From the NCBI GenBank assembly GCA_003217735.2, contig CP031593.1, positions 38,122 through 102,121 of the forward strand: a DNA stretch of 64,000 nucleotides, given 5' to 3'. Numbering within the stretch: position 1 is the stretch's first letter; the number at the start of each line of letters is the position of its first letter. The notes under the pieces are model-generated. The model was not told where the DNA came from and did not search any database. It saw nothing but the letters and a program-made list of their open reading frames with translations. The translations under genes and the position numbers were made by a program. Positions 51,621 to 60,981 of this stretch are shown here, piece by piece. Source of the stretch: Marinibacterium anthonyi. Lineage in GTDB: Bacteria; Pseudomonadota; Alphaproteobacteria; Rhodobacterales; Rhodobacteraceae.

Positions 51621-52310
51621 ATGGCAGATCGGCATTCCATGTTCCGCGTCGAGAAGGTCGCCGCGCCCCTGCGCCAAAGCGTCACCGACAGCATTCGGAA
51701 CGCCATCGCGGTCGGTGTGTTCGAGGCCGGCGCGCGCCTGCCGGAACGGGAATTGTGCGAACTGACCGGGGTCAGCCGGACCCTGGTGCGCGAAGCCCTG
51801 CGCCAGCTTGAATCCGAGGGGCTGATCGAGGTCCGCCCGCATCGCGGCCCCATCGTCACCCGCCTGAACCGCCGCCAGGCGGAAGGGATTTACCAGGTGC
51901 GCATCGAACTTGAAGGCCTGGCCTGCCAGCTGTTCGCGGAACATGCCGACGCGGACCAGTTCCAGCGCCTGGAAAAGGCCTTTGGCGCGCTCAAGGACGC
52001 CATCACCGATGGCGACGCGATGGAAAAGCTGAAGGCCAAGAACAACTTCTACGCCACGCTCATCGACGGCACCGGCAACGAAGCCCTGGGGCAGACGCTG
52101 AAGATGCTGAATTCGCGGATCATGCTGCTGCGGTCGACTTCGCTGCAGGCTCCGGGCCGGGCGCCCGCCAGCATCGGCGAATTGTCGGACCTGCTTGAGG
52201 CGCTCAAGGCCGGCGACGGCCTCCGTGCGCGCGAACTGGGCCGCCACCATGTCCGCCAGGCCGAGGCAACGGCCCTGCAATTCCTGCCCGAGGACGACAC
52301 CCCGGATTGA
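51621..52310 (+). CDS. GntR-family regulator, FCD subfamily
   Basis: A 229-residue FadR-like regulator. The winged helix-turn-helix is LRQSVTDSIRNAIAVGVFEA then LPERELCELTGVSRTLVREA and LRQLESEGLIEVRPHRGPIV; the helical FCD domain follows (EGIYQVRIELEGLACQLFAE, NNFYATLIDGTGNEALGQTL, LRARELGRHHVRQAEATAL), with the metal-binding His/Asp pattern partly visible. ATG 51621 follows CGGAGGTTTG. It probably represses the 47544-51495 operon and its own gene, relieved by a pathway carboxylate. Confidence 0.9.
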   Translation: MADRHSMFRVEKVAAPLRQSVTDSIRNAIAVGVFEAGARLPERELCELTGVSRTLVREALRQLESEGLIEVRPHRGPIVTRLNRRQAEGIYQVRIELEGLACQLFAEHADADQFQRLEKAFGALKDAITDGDAMEKLKAKNNFYATLIDGTGNEALGQTLKMLNSRIMLLRSTSLQAPGRAPASIGELSDLLEALKAGDGLRARELGRHHVRQAEATALQFLPEDDTPD

Positions 52311-52344
52311 TGCCTGTCCCCCGGGGCATCCCGGGGAACAGGCA
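52311..52344. terminator. Bidirectional terminator between gntR and bdhA
   Basis: TGCCTGTCCCCCGGG (52311-52325) pairs with CCCGGGGAACAGGCA (52330-52344) with one mismatch and a GCAT loop, exactly in the 39-bp gap between convergent genes. Confidence 0.8.
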
Positions 52345-52349
52345 GGACG

Positions 52350-53138
52350 TCAGTTCATGAACCAGCCGTGGCTGACCACCAGCGACTGGCCGGTCAGCGC
52401 GTTGGTCGGGAAGGCCGCGAACAGGAAAGCCACCTCGGCCACGTCCTCGACCGTGGTGAATTCCTTGTCGACGGTGCCCGACAGCATGATGTTGTTGACC
52501 ACGTCTTCCTCGGAAATCCCCAGTTCCTTGGCCTGCTCGGGGATCTGCTTTTCCACCAGCGGCGTCTTGACGAAGCCCGGGCAGATCACGTTGGCGCGCA
52601 CGCCATGCGCGGCGCCTTCCTTGGAAATCACCTTGGCCAGGCCGATCAGCCCGTGCTTGGCCGTCACATAGGCCGACTTCAGCGGTGACGCTTCCTTCGA
52701 ATGGACCGAGCCCATGAAGATGATCGCGCCCGAGCCCTGCTTGTACATCTGCTTCATCACCGCCTTCGACGTCAGGAACGCGCCGTCCAGGTGGATCGCC
52801 AGCAGCTTCTTCCATTCGTCATAGGGAAAATCCACCAGTTCGTGCACGATCTGGATACCGGCGTTCGACACCAGCACGTCGACCGACCCCCAGGCCTCGA
52901 CCACCTCGGCCACGCCGGTGTTGACGGCATCCTCGTCCATCACGTTCATCGCCACGCCCATGGCTTCGCCCGGGCCCATGGCGGTCAGTTCCTTGGCGGT
53001 CGCGTTGGCGCTTTCCAGGTTCAGGTCGGCAATCGCCACCTTGGCTCCGCCCTTCACGTAGCGCTTGGCGATCTCGGCCCCGATGCCCTGCGCGGCGCCG
53101 GTGACGATGCAGACTTTGTTGTTCAGATCCAGTGTCAT
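52350..53138 (-). CDS. bdhA: 3-hydroxybutyrate dehydrogenase
   Basis: A 262-residue SDR matching 3-hydroxybutyrate dehydrogenases: [60 protein letters not shown] with Tyr-Val-Thr-Ala-Lys, [20 protein letters not shown] and [14 protein letters not shown] at the end. It interconverts D-3-hydroxybutyrate and acetoacetate with NAD. It is third in a minus-strand operon after a patatin hydrolase and acetoacetate decarboxylase, forming a route from 3-hydroxybutyrate (possibly from PHB) to acetoacetate and acetone. Confidence 0.9.
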   Translation of the reverse strand: MTLDLNNKVCIVTGAAQGIGAEIAKRYVKGGAKVAIADLNLESANATAKELTAMGPGEAMGVAMNVMDEDAVNTGVAEVVEAWGSVDVLVSNAGIQIVHELVDFPYDEWKKLLAIHLDGAFLTSKAVMKQMYKQGSGAIIFMGSVHSKEASPLKSAYVTAKHGLIGLAKVISKEGAAHGVRANVICPGFVKTPLVEKQIPEQAKELGISEEDVVNNIMLSGTVDKEFTTVEDVAEVAFLFAAFPTNALTGQSLVVSHGWFMN

Positions 53139-53165
53139 CTGATCTTCCTTTCTTCGGTTCAGGGG

Positions 53166-53906
53166 TCAGGCCAGGTAGTCGTGGACGACCTTGCCCATGC
53201 CCAGTGTCAGGTCTGTCCTGACCATGGTTGCGCCCAGGATTTCGCGGATCGGAAGATCGGTCAGCGGAGCCAGAGCGTGATGATAGAATTCAAGCCCGGC
53301 CGGTCCGGCCCAGGCGCCCTTGACGTTCAGATCCTCCAGCCGAAATTCCACCAGCTCGCAGATCTGCGGGCCTGTTCCGTCGGCTCGGGGAATGATCTTA
53401 AGCAGCCAGCCCGGAGCGTCCATGCCCTTTGCCACCTCGGCCGCGTCCAGGGTTTCGTACTTGTAGCCCATGGTCGCCGTGGCCACCCGCAGCCCGTTGA
53501 CATCCAGCGTGCCGACCAGCGCGTCCTTCAGCACCTCGACCTTGGGATCGGCCAGCTTCTTGGGAAAGCCCCAGATCTCGCGCCCGCCTGCGATCGGCGC
53601 CTCGTCATTCAGGAACATCGCATGGGTATAGCTGCCCTTGCGGCCCTCGAATTCCACCGGGATCACCTGGCCGCTTTCGGTGTAATCGCCGAAACCGGTG
53701 CTGTCGGGCATGGTCATGAATTCGTATTTCACCACCGGCTCGATGACCTTCAGCGGCTCGGGCACCACGGCTTCCAGCGCCTCGGGGTCGGTGCGGTAGG
53801 TGATGGTGAAATAGGTCCGATCGAAAAAGCGGTACGGCCCCTTGGGATAGGCCGGGCTGGTCAGCGGCATTGCAAAGGCATTGGCAAGGACGTCTGCGGC
53901 TTTCAT
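53166..53906 (-). CDS. adc: Acetoacetate decarboxylase
   Basis: A 246-residue protein of the Adc family, standard length. The catalytic lysine region is [20 protein letters not shown], preceded by [16 protein letters not shown] and [20 protein letters not shown]; ending GKVVHDYLA. The ATG at 53906 lies directly after the patatin stop. It decarboxylates acetoacetate to acetone and CO2 through a Schiff base. Coupled with bdhA. Confidence 0.92.
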   Translation of the reverse strand: MKAADVLANAFAMPLTSPAYPKGPYRFFDRTYFTITYRTDPEALEAVVPEPLKVIEPVVKYEFMTMPDSTGFGDYTESGQVIPVEFEGRKGSYTHAMFLNDEAPIAGGREIWGFPKKLADPKVEVLKDALVGTLDVNGLRVATATMGYKYETLDAAEVAKGMDAPGWLLKIIPRADGTGPQICELVEFRLEDLNVKGAWAGPAGLEFYHHALAPLTDLPIREILGATMVRTDLTLGMGKVVHDYLA

Positions 53907-53907
53907 C

Positions 53908-55032
53908 TCAAATCTCTCTCGACTCGCCTGCGGAGCGGTCCGTCAGGTCATAGGTTTCGATCAGGTTCCGCGACTTCTTGCGGGTCTTCCACGTGGTATG
54001 CTCCAGCGTCTGCCGCGCGTCGTCGGCCCCCGCGGTCCAGTGCAGGTGCATGGACCGGCGCGAGAATTCGTAGTCGCTTGATCCGGTTTCGGTCGGGGCC
54101 CGGCGATAGATCAGGTGCGCGATGGAAATACGCGGATCCCGGTCGCCGTGCATCAGCATCAGCAGATCCGGATCGTTCTGGAACTCCGCCGGCAGCTTGC
54201 GCGCCAGCCGCCGCGCCGCCTTGTGGCTTTCGTGCTGTTCCAGCAGCATGTCCGTGTTCAGGCGCGTCCGGCTGGAAAACCGGATCTCCTTCTCGCGCGC
54301 CTCCGATCCCCAGACCGATTTGGGGCATTTGCCGGCCGCCGGGAACAGGTCGATCTGGAAGATCGACAGATCCGCCGTGCCGTCCTGGCTTTCCAGCACC
54401 CATTGCAGCGGCGTGTTCGACACCAGCCCGCCGTCCCAGTACAGCTGCCCGTCGATCTCGACCGCCGGGAACCCGGGCGGCAGCGCGCCGGACGCCATGA
54501 TGTGTTCGGGCCGGATCTCGATTTCATGATTGTCGAACCAGGTCATGTTGCCGGTTTCGACATTCACCGCGCCGACGCTGAACCGTGTGACCTTCGAATT
54601 GATCCGGTCGAAATCCACCAGCTCCAGCAGCGTCTCGCGCAGCGGGTCGGTGTTGTAATAGCTGTGCGCCCCGTCGACGCCCGGCATCCGCAGCGCCGCC
54701 GAGGGCATGCGCAGTTCAAAGAACCCCGACGCGCCGGTCACCGTGGTCTTGGCCGCGCTCCAGGTGTTGGCCAGCCGGCGCGGCGTCCACGCCGTGCAGA
54801 CTTCGAACAGGTGCGACCTGAGCGTGATCTGTTCCCAGAAGGTCCGCATCGCCGGAATGCGGTCTTCCGGCGCGTTCCCGGCCAGCAGCGCCGAATTGAT
54901 CGCCCCGATCGAAATCCCCGCGACCCAGTCCAGCGGCGTGTCGGCCGCGAAAAGTGTTTCTGCAACGCCGCATTGATAAGCCCCCAATGCGCCCCCGCCC
55001 TGCAACACAAGCACCGTCTGTTCCTGAGCCAT
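53908..55032 (-). CDS. Patatin-like phospholipase / hydrolase
   Basis: A 374-residue patatin-family protein. Oxyanion loop [20 protein letters not shown], nucleophile Ser in [16 protein letters not shown] and the catalytic Asp in [15 protein letters not shown] form the Ser-Asp dyad. The C-terminal DUF3734-like tail ([20 protein letters not shown]) is typical of alphaproteobacterial members found with bdhA. ATG 55032 is chosen over 55053 because GGGAAGGGATC precedes it. It has no signal peptide, so it acts in the cytoplasm, possibly on storage granule polyester or lipid. First gene of the patatin-adc-bdhA operon. Confidence 0.88.
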   Translation of the reverse strand: MAQEQTVLVLQGGGALGAYQCGVAETLFAADTPLDWVAGISIGAINSALLAGNAPEDRIPAMRTFWEQITLRSHLFEVCTAWTPRRLANTWSAAKTTVTGASGFFELRMPSAALRMPGVDGAHSYYNTDPLRETLLELVDFDRINSKVTRFSVGAVNVETGNMTWFDNHEIEIRPEHIMASGALPPGFPAVEIDGQLYWDGGLVSNTPLQWVLESQDGTADLSIFQIDLFPAAGKCPKSVWGSEAREKEIRFSSRTRLNTDMLLEQHESHKAARRLARKLPAEFQNDPDLLMLMHGDRDPRISIAHLIYRRAPTETGSSDYEFSRRSMHLHWTAGADDARQTLEHTTWKTRKKSRNLIETYDLTDRSAGESREI

Positions 55033-55117
55033 GATCCCTTCCCTTTCGGCCATGCTGGCCCAAGTCTGTTTCCCGTGTTTGAAAGAGACTTATTTTCAAT
55101 ACTTTGCAAGTAAACCT

Positions 55118-56662
55118 TCAGGTTGCACCGGATTCGCCCGAATTCTTCGGTTTTCGAGCAAAAGTTAACAGCGGAACCAGCAGCAGCGCCAGCCACCCAA
55201 GCAGGGTGAACACATGATCGTAACCCGCAAGTGACGCCTGGCTGTTCACCAGCTGTCCCAGAACCGCCGTGCCCTGCGGATCCGTCGGGCTCAGCCCCAG
55301 CGGTTTCAGGTACGCGGCCGCGGCCTGGCTGTAGGGCGTCACGTGCTGGCCCAGCAGGTGGTACTGGATCGCGGTCTGGCGCACCACCTGCGCCGCCACC
55401 ACCGCGATCCCGATCGACGACCCCAGCTGCCGGGTCAGCCCGTAGATGCCCGACGCATCGTTCTGCCGCTCCGGCCCGATCCGGTCAAAGGCCAGCGTCG
55501 ACAGCGGCACAAAGACCAACCCCATCCCCAGCCCCGCCAGCACCCCGGGCATCGCCAGCGCCCGGAAATCGGCCTGCAACGTCAGGTGACCCATCATGAA
55601 GTTGCTCGCCGCCGTCAGCATCAGCCCGACAAGGGCCAGCAACCGCGCATCCACCCGCGGCTGCAACAGCGATCCGGTCACCACCATCGACACCCCGGCG
55701 GCCAGGCCGCGCGGGATGAACAGCTCTCCGGCCGCGATGACGGGGTAGTCCATCAGCCCCTGAACAAAGCTCGGCAGCACGGCGATGGTCCCGAACATGC
55801 ACACCGCGAACCCCGCCATCACCGCGTTGGCCACGGTGAAATTCCGGTCGGCAAACAGGCTCAGATCCACCACGCTGTCCTGCCCCTTGCGGATCCCGTG
55901 CACCAGGAAGGCCGCCAGCGCCAGCACGCTGAGGATCGCCGCAGACTGGATCAGGTGGCTCGCGAACCAGTCGCGCTGTTCCCCCTGGTCGACCACGAAT
56001 TGCAGCGCGCCGACCCCCAGCGCCATCAGCGCCAGACCCATCCGGTCGATCGCCAGCTTCCGGGGATGATCGGCCTCAAGTTCCCCGGCCAGCAGCAGCA
56101 ACGCGAAGCCCGCGATCGGCAGGTTGACGAAGAACACCAGCCGCCAGGAATAGACATCCGTCAGGATCGCCCCCACCGTCGGCCCCAGCACCGGCGCCAC
56201 CACCACGCCCAGCCCGAACAACGCCATCGCCTGGCCGCGCTTTTCACGCGGGAAGGCGTCGAAAAGGATGGATTGCGCCAACGGGATCAGGAACGCCCCG
56301 AACAGCCCCTGCCCCAGCCGGAACATCACCAGCGAACTCAGGCTCCATGACAGGCCGCCCAGCACGGACATCGCGGCGAAACCGCAGATCGCCGTCAGGA
56401 TCAGCCGGCGCCGCCCGATGCGACGGCTGAGGAACCCGGTCAGCGGCATCATCACCACCGACGCCACGATGTAGCTGGTCAGGACCCATGTCACCTGGTC
56501 CGACGTCGCGCCAAAGGCCGACCGGATATGCGGCAGCGCGACGTTGACGATGGTGCTGTCCAGCACCTCCAGCACGGCGCACATGACCACGCCCAGCACG
56601 ATGGTCAGCCGCACGCCTTGCCCGTCCGGGATATCGGCCCCCGTATCTGACTGCTCGGTCAT
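55118..56662 (-). CDS. emrB: EmrB/QacA-type MFS drug efflux transporter (DHA2 family)
   Basis: A 514-residue transporter with 14 predicted membrane segments. Signature stretches are LEVLDSTIVNVALPHIRSAF (motif D1), WVLTSYIVASVVMMPLTGFL, LSRRIGRRRLILTAICGFAA, VVAPVLGPTVGAILTDVYSW (motif C) and WRLVFFVNLPIAGFALLL. It would exchange protons for hydrophobic compounds across the inner membrane together with the EmrA-like adaptor, whose gene overlaps its start by 4 nt. Confidence 0.92.
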   Translation of the reverse strand: MTEQSDTGADIPDGQGVRLTIVLGVVMCAVLEVLDSTIVNVALPHIRSAFGATSDQVTWVLTSYIVASVVMMPLTGFLSRRIGRRRLILTAICGFAAMSVLGGLSWSLSSLVMFRLGQGLFGAFLIPLAQSILFDAFPREKRGQAMALFGLGVVVAPVLGPTVGAILTDVYSWRLVFFVNLPIAGFALLLLAGELEADHPRKLAIDRMGLALMALGVGALQFVVDQGEQRDWFASHLIQSAAILSVLALAAFLVHGIRKGQDSVVDLSLFADRNFTVANAVMAGFAVCMFGTIAVLPSFVQGLMDYPVIAAGELFIPRGLAAGVSMVVTGSLLQPRVDARLLALVGLMLTAASNFMMGHLTLQADFRALAMPGVLAGLGMGLVFVPLSTLAFDRIGPERQNDASGIYGLTRQLGSSIGIAVVAAQVVRQTAIQYHLLGQHVTPYSQAAAAYLKPLGLSPTDPQGTAVLGQLVNSQASLAGYDHVFTLLGWLALLLVPLLTFARKPKNSGESGAT

Positions 56663-57642
56663 TGCCCGTCCGCCACCGTGTCGATGCGCACCTTGGCCGA
56701 CGCCCCGGCGCGGATCGCCATGTCGGCGCTGTCGCCGCCATCCAGCGCGATGCGCACCGGGAACCGCTGGGTCACCTTGACCCAGTTGCCGCTGGCGTTC
56801 TCGGCCGGCAGCAACGAAAACGTGGACCCCGAGCCATGGGCGATGGACTGCACGTGCCCGGTGATCTTTTCATCCGGCGCCATGTCCAGCCGCACCGCTG
56901 CCGGCTGGCCCTCCCGGATCCTGTCCAGGTCGGTCTCCTTGAAATTGGCCGACACCCAGGCGCCCTTGTCCTCGACCAGCGAAAACAGCGGTTCATCGGC
57001 ACTCACCACGGTGCCTTCGCGCAGATCGATGTTGGACACCCAGCCGCCCACCGCCGCAAAGGTCTTCGTCCGGTCCAGGTTGGTCTGCGCCGTCGACAGC
57101 GCGGCGGCATCCGCCTGCTGATCGTCCCCGTTGGACGCCAGGTTGGTGCGCGCCTGCGCCAGGCCCGCCCGCGCCTGGTCCACCGCCGCCCGCGCGCTGG
57201 CCGCCGAACTTTGCGCGTCATCCAGCGCCGATTGCGCCACGTGCCCATCCTTGAACAGTTGCCGCACCCGGTCCAGCTGGCTCATGGCGGTGTCCCTGGC
57301 CGTCTCGGCGCTGTCGATCTCGGCCTGCGCGGCCTGCACGTCGGCGGCAAAGCCTTCGCCCGCCGCCTTGGCGCCCGCCAGCGTCGCCCGGGCCTGGGCC
57401 ACGGCGTTGGCGTACAGCGTGTCATCCACCGCGAACAGCAGGTCGCCCGCCTTCACGTGCTGGTTTTCCTCGACCGCGACCTTGACCACCTTGCCCGTGG
57501 TTTCGGACGCGACCGACACGATGTTGGCCTCGACATAGGCGTCGTCGGTGACCGGGTGCAGGGTGTTGTAATGCCAATACCCCCACATCCCGCCCGCGAT
57601 CGCGATTGCGCCCAGTCCGGCCAGGATCGGTTTCCAATGCAT
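56659..57642 (-). CDS. emrA: EmrA/HlyD-type membrane fusion protein
   Basis: A 327-residue periplasmic adaptor. One N-terminal membrane anchor (ILAGLGAIAIAGGMWGYWHY) is followed by the lipoyl half-motif VTDDAYVEANIVSVASETTG, a coiled-coil hairpin (about residues 85-175, AQARATLAGAKAAGEGFAAD) and a beta-barrel with GWVSNIDLREGTVVSADEPL and RIREGQPAAVRLDMAPDEKI. ATG 57642 has GGAGGG before it. It links the EmrB pump to an outer-membrane channel not encoded nearby. Confidence 0.92.
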   Translation of the reverse strand: MHWKPILAGLGAIAIAGGMWGYWHYNTLHPVTDDAYVEANIVSVASETTGKVVKVAVEENQHVKAGDLLFAVDDTLYANAVAQARATLAGAKAAGEGFAADVQAAQAEIDSAETARDTAMSQLDRVRQLFKDGHVAQSALDDAQSSAASARAAVDQARAGLAQARTNLASNGDDQQADAAALSTAQTNLDRTKTFAAVGGWVSNIDLREGTVVSADEPLFSLVEDKGAWVSANFKETDLDRIREGQPAAVRLDMAPDEKITGHVQSIAHGSGSTFSLLPAENASGNWVKVTQRFPVRIALDGGDSADMAIRAGASAKVRIDTVADGQ

Positions 57643-57656
57643 CCACTTGCCCTCCG

Positions 57657-57803
57657 TCAGGAACCAAGAACGACAAGTAACCCGCTGAGCCCGAAGAAGA
57701 TCAGCCAGGCCGCGACGACATAGTTCAACAGGCGCGGGAAGATCAGGATCAGGATGCCGGCCAGTAGGGCCAGCAGCGGCGGCAGGAGGATCGGGAAGAA
57801 CAT
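57657..57803 (-). CDS. Small DUF3096-like membrane protein (48 residues)
   Basis: A short gene read on the minus strand, beginning MFFPILLPPLLALLAGILIL and ending GLLVVLGS. It has two hydrophobic helices separated by FPRLLNYVV, the pattern of DUF3096 proteins, which are small membrane proteins of unknown function. AAAGGA lies upstream and the emrA start is 15 nt downstream of its stop, so it is the first gene of the efflux operon. It may be a small accessory subunit of the pump. Family recognition is by pattern only. Confidence 0.72.
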   Translation of the reverse strand: MFFPILLPPLLALLAGILILIFPRLLNYVVAAWLIFFGLSGLLVVLGS

Positions 57804-57903
57804 CGGACAGGTCCTTTCTCAGGGCGGAAACATGCGGTGCGATCACGCGAACCGCTCATGTTTGAGAGGTAGGAAGGAGGCCTTGCCGATACTTTCCGCG
57901 AAA

Positions 57904-57919
57904 CTTACAAATTTGTAAG
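57904..57919. promoter_or_regulatory. Perfect 16-bp palindrome (candidate efflux-operon operator)
   Basis: CTTACAAATTTGTAAG is a perfect palindrome between the divergent efflux operon and yfdX gene. The half-site ATTTGTAAG recurs at 57945-57953. TetR-type regulators often bind such sites next to emrAB-like genes, but no TetR gene is adjacent here. Confidence 0.65.
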
Positions 57920-58028
57920 ATATTGATGACGCAAAACTTTTCCGATTTGTAAGCTTTGCGAAAGGCGCCTGAAAACCTGTGTCCCCATCTCTGTCTCACG
58001 GGCCACGACGGCCTGGAAGGAGATGACA

Positions 58029-58772
58029 ATGTCCATTCGCAACAAGCTTCTGTCGGGCGGTCTGATCACGGCCCTGGTCCTTGGGTCTGCCGCTGCTTTC
58101 GCCGCGGAATCGCAAACCCCCAAGGCTTCCGAGCTCAAGGATCAGGTCGCCGCCGCCAAGACCCCCTACCCCACCCAGGACGGCATGCTGAAGACGGCCG
58201 ATGACGCGTTGCAGGCGCTGACCGACGTGCACGCCGCGCGGCTGGCTTTGGCCGCCGATGACATGGACGGCGCGCACACCAACCTTTCGTCCGCGATGGA
58301 TGCCTTCAACAAGTCCCAGGACAGCTGGAAGGCGCTGACCGTCTCCGACACCGAAGATCCCGCCAGTGCGGAACGCTTCCTGCCAATCGACGTGGCGATG
58401 TCGCTGGGCGAGAATTTCGTGCCGACACCTGAAACCGGCGAAGCCCTGAAGGCCGCGAAGGCGCAGTTCCAGACCGGGTCGGATGACAAGGCGCTGGATA
58501 CCCTGCGGGTGGCGAATGTGGATGTGAACGTCTCGGCCGCTCTGGTGCCGGTCTCGGCGACCATGGACAGCCTGCAACAGGCGCAGGCGGCGTTGAAATC
58601 CGGTGACAAGGTCGCGGCGGACAAGGCGCTGGGGGCCATCGAACAATCGATCGTGGTGCGTGGCTTTGCGATCGACGGGATCCCGCGGCAGCAGGGCACG
58701 GCGCAGGATCAGACCAATGCCACGGCCAGCGGGACCAGCCCGCAACCGGCGGACGCGACCAGTTCAAGCTAG
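58029..58772 (+). CDS. YfdX family periplasmic protein
   Basis: A 247-residue exported protein with a YfdX domain. The signal peptide is MSIRNKLLSGGLITALVLGS ending AFA-AE. The rest is helical and rich in Ala/Asp/Lys (KTADDALQALTDVHAARLAL, SLQQAQAALKSGDKVAADKA) and ends in a low-complexity Thr/Ser/Ala tail. The start is ATG 58029 since GGAAGGAG ends directly before the ATG at 58023. In E. coli YfdX is made under EvgAS control in acid or antibiotic stress and has chaperone-like activity. Divergent from the efflux operon and next to a two-component system. Confidence 0.82.
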   Translation: MSIRNKLLSGGLITALVLGSAAAFAAESQTPKASELKDQVAAAKTPYPTQDGMLKTADDALQALTDVHAARLALAADDMDGAHTNLSSAMDAFNKSQDSWKALTVSDTEDPASAERFLPIDVAMSLGENFVPTPETGEALKAAKAQFQTGSDDKALDTLRVANVDVNVSAALVPVSATMDSLQQAQAALKSGDKVAADKALGAIEQSIVVRGFAIDGIPRQQGTAQDQTNATASGTSPQPADATSSS

Positions 58773-58806
58773 GTCGCCGGGGCTCTGCCCCTCATCTGAC
58801 CGCACT

Positions 58807-58839
58807 ACAGACCCCGAGGCGCCCTGCCCCGGGGTCTGT
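58807..58839. terminator. Bidirectional terminator between yfdX and the sensor kinase gene
   Basis: ACAGACCCCG (58807-58816) pairs perfectly with CGGGGTCTGT (58830-58839) across a 13-nt loop in the 72-bp gap between convergent genes. Confidence 0.75.
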
Positions 58840-58844
58840 TCGTA

Positions 58845-60189
58845 TCAGCCGGGAAAGCTCAGGCTGACGCGCAGGCCGGGGCCGGCATCCGTCAACTCCA
58901 ACTCTGCCCCGTGCCGTTCGGCCACCGCGCGCACCAGCGCCAGGCCCAGCCCGCTGCCCGCCGAACTGCGGGCCGCATCGCTGCGATAGAACGCGTCCAG
59001 CACCTTCTGCCGTTCGGCTTCGGGGATGCCGGGGCCGGTGTCTGTCACCGACAGGACGGTCCCGGGGCCAAGGTTTCGCGACGAAACCGTGATCGTGGTG
59101 CCGGGGCCGGCATGGGTGATCGCGTTCTGCACCAGATTGGCCAGCGCCTGCTGCAGCATCCCCTCGTCGCCATTTATGCTTGCCTCCTGCAGGTCGCAAT
59201 CCAGCCGCTGTCCCGCATCTTCCGCCACGGGCGCAAAGGTTTCGGCGATGTCCCGCGCCAGCGCTGCCAGGTTCAGCGGCGCCATCGCCACATCCGCGCC
59301 GCTCTCGATCCGGGCGATCCTGAGAACGGCCTCGATGATCCCGTTCAGCCGCCCCAGGTCGGCCTGCGAGGCGGCAATCGCTTCCGCCGCATCGCGTCCT
59401 TCGGCCACCTCTGCCGCCGCCCGGTCCAGCCCCAGCCAGGCCCGCGACAGCGGCGTGCGCAGGTCATGGGCAATGGCGGCGGCGGTCCGTCGCGCCTCGG
59501 CCACCAACTGCGCAAGCCGGTCGAGTTGTGCGTTCATCCGGTCCGCCACCCGGTCGATCTGGTCGCCCTCCCCGGCCACGGGCACCCGCGCCGACAGGTC
59601 CCCGCGCGACACCGCGTCCAGCGCGCCGGCCATCGCGTCCAGCTTCACCTGGGCGCGCCGGCTCAGCCCGTAGCCAATGGCCAGCGCCGCCAGCGTCACG
59701 GTCACGCCAAACGCCAGGATCCCGCCGATCACCCGCCGTTCGACCGTGCGCACGGTGTCCAGGCTGCGCCCGACCACCAGCCGCCCGCCTTCGACCTCGC
59801 GGGTGCCAAGGTAATAGATCCCCGACGGCGCGGTCCGCCGCAGCCCCTGCCGCAGAACATCGGCCTTTGCCTGCCCCCAATCGCCGCTTTCTGGATCGGC
59901 GGCGAGGTTCCCCGCCAGCCGCGCGCCGTCCGTGTCGAAAAGCCCCGCCACCTGGTGCGTCACCTCCAGCGAGGCCACAAGCTGGTTCAGCGCCACGATG
60001 GTCCCGGCGACACCGGCGTCGTGATGGATGTCCGACAGCAGCAGCAGTTCGGACGTGATCTGCTGGCGTTCCGCCGACAACAGGGTCTGGCGCACGAAGC
60101 CAAAGGCCACCACGCCCGCCAGCACCAAAACGACAAGGAACACCATCCCCGCCTTCAGCATCGCCCGAAAGGCGATGCCGGCGCTTAGC

Positions 60190-60203
<14 letters not shown>
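58845..60203 (-). CDS. Sensor histidine kinase
   Basis: A 452-residue membrane kinase. Two membrane segments (about residues 18-38 and 160-180) flank a periplasmic sensor of about 120 residues; a HAMP domain follows (LDAVSRGDLSARVPVAGEGD). The phosphoacceptor His246 is in AAIAHDLRTPLSRAWLGLDR, and the ATPase domain has ALANLVQNAITHAGPGTTIT, SVTDTGPGIPEAERQKVLDA and SSAGSGLGLALVRAVAERHG. Its start overlaps the response regulator stop by 14 nt. The signal is unknown; proximity suggests it could control yfdX and the efflux genes. Confidence 0.93.
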
Positions 60204-60867
<664 letters not shown>

Positions 60868-60946
60868 CTGTGCGCCTTGCGTCTTGCCATGCGCTTTCCA
60901 TCTGCGGTGCCCGGGGCGGATTGGCAAGGTTTCAGCGGCCAGGAGG

Positions 60947-60973
60947 CGAGGGGTTTCGCGGCGAAACCCCTCG
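60947..60973. promoter_or_regulatory. parS-like palindrome, copy 1 (27 bp, perfect)
   Basis: CGAGGGGTTTCGC and GCGAAACCCCTCG flank a single G, giving a perfect 27-bp inverted repeat 9 bp beyond the parB stop. The core TTTCGC-G-GCGAAA recurs twice more in this partition region. It could be a centromere site, a terminator for parAB, or both. Confidence 0.65.
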
Positions 60974-60981
60974 GGCCGGCG

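Noticed and set aside
59074..59086. Fourth parS-like site (TTTCGCGACGAAA) in the kinase gene
   Set aside because: It differs from the core by one base and lies inside a well-conserved coding region, so chance is likely; mentioned only as a possibility.
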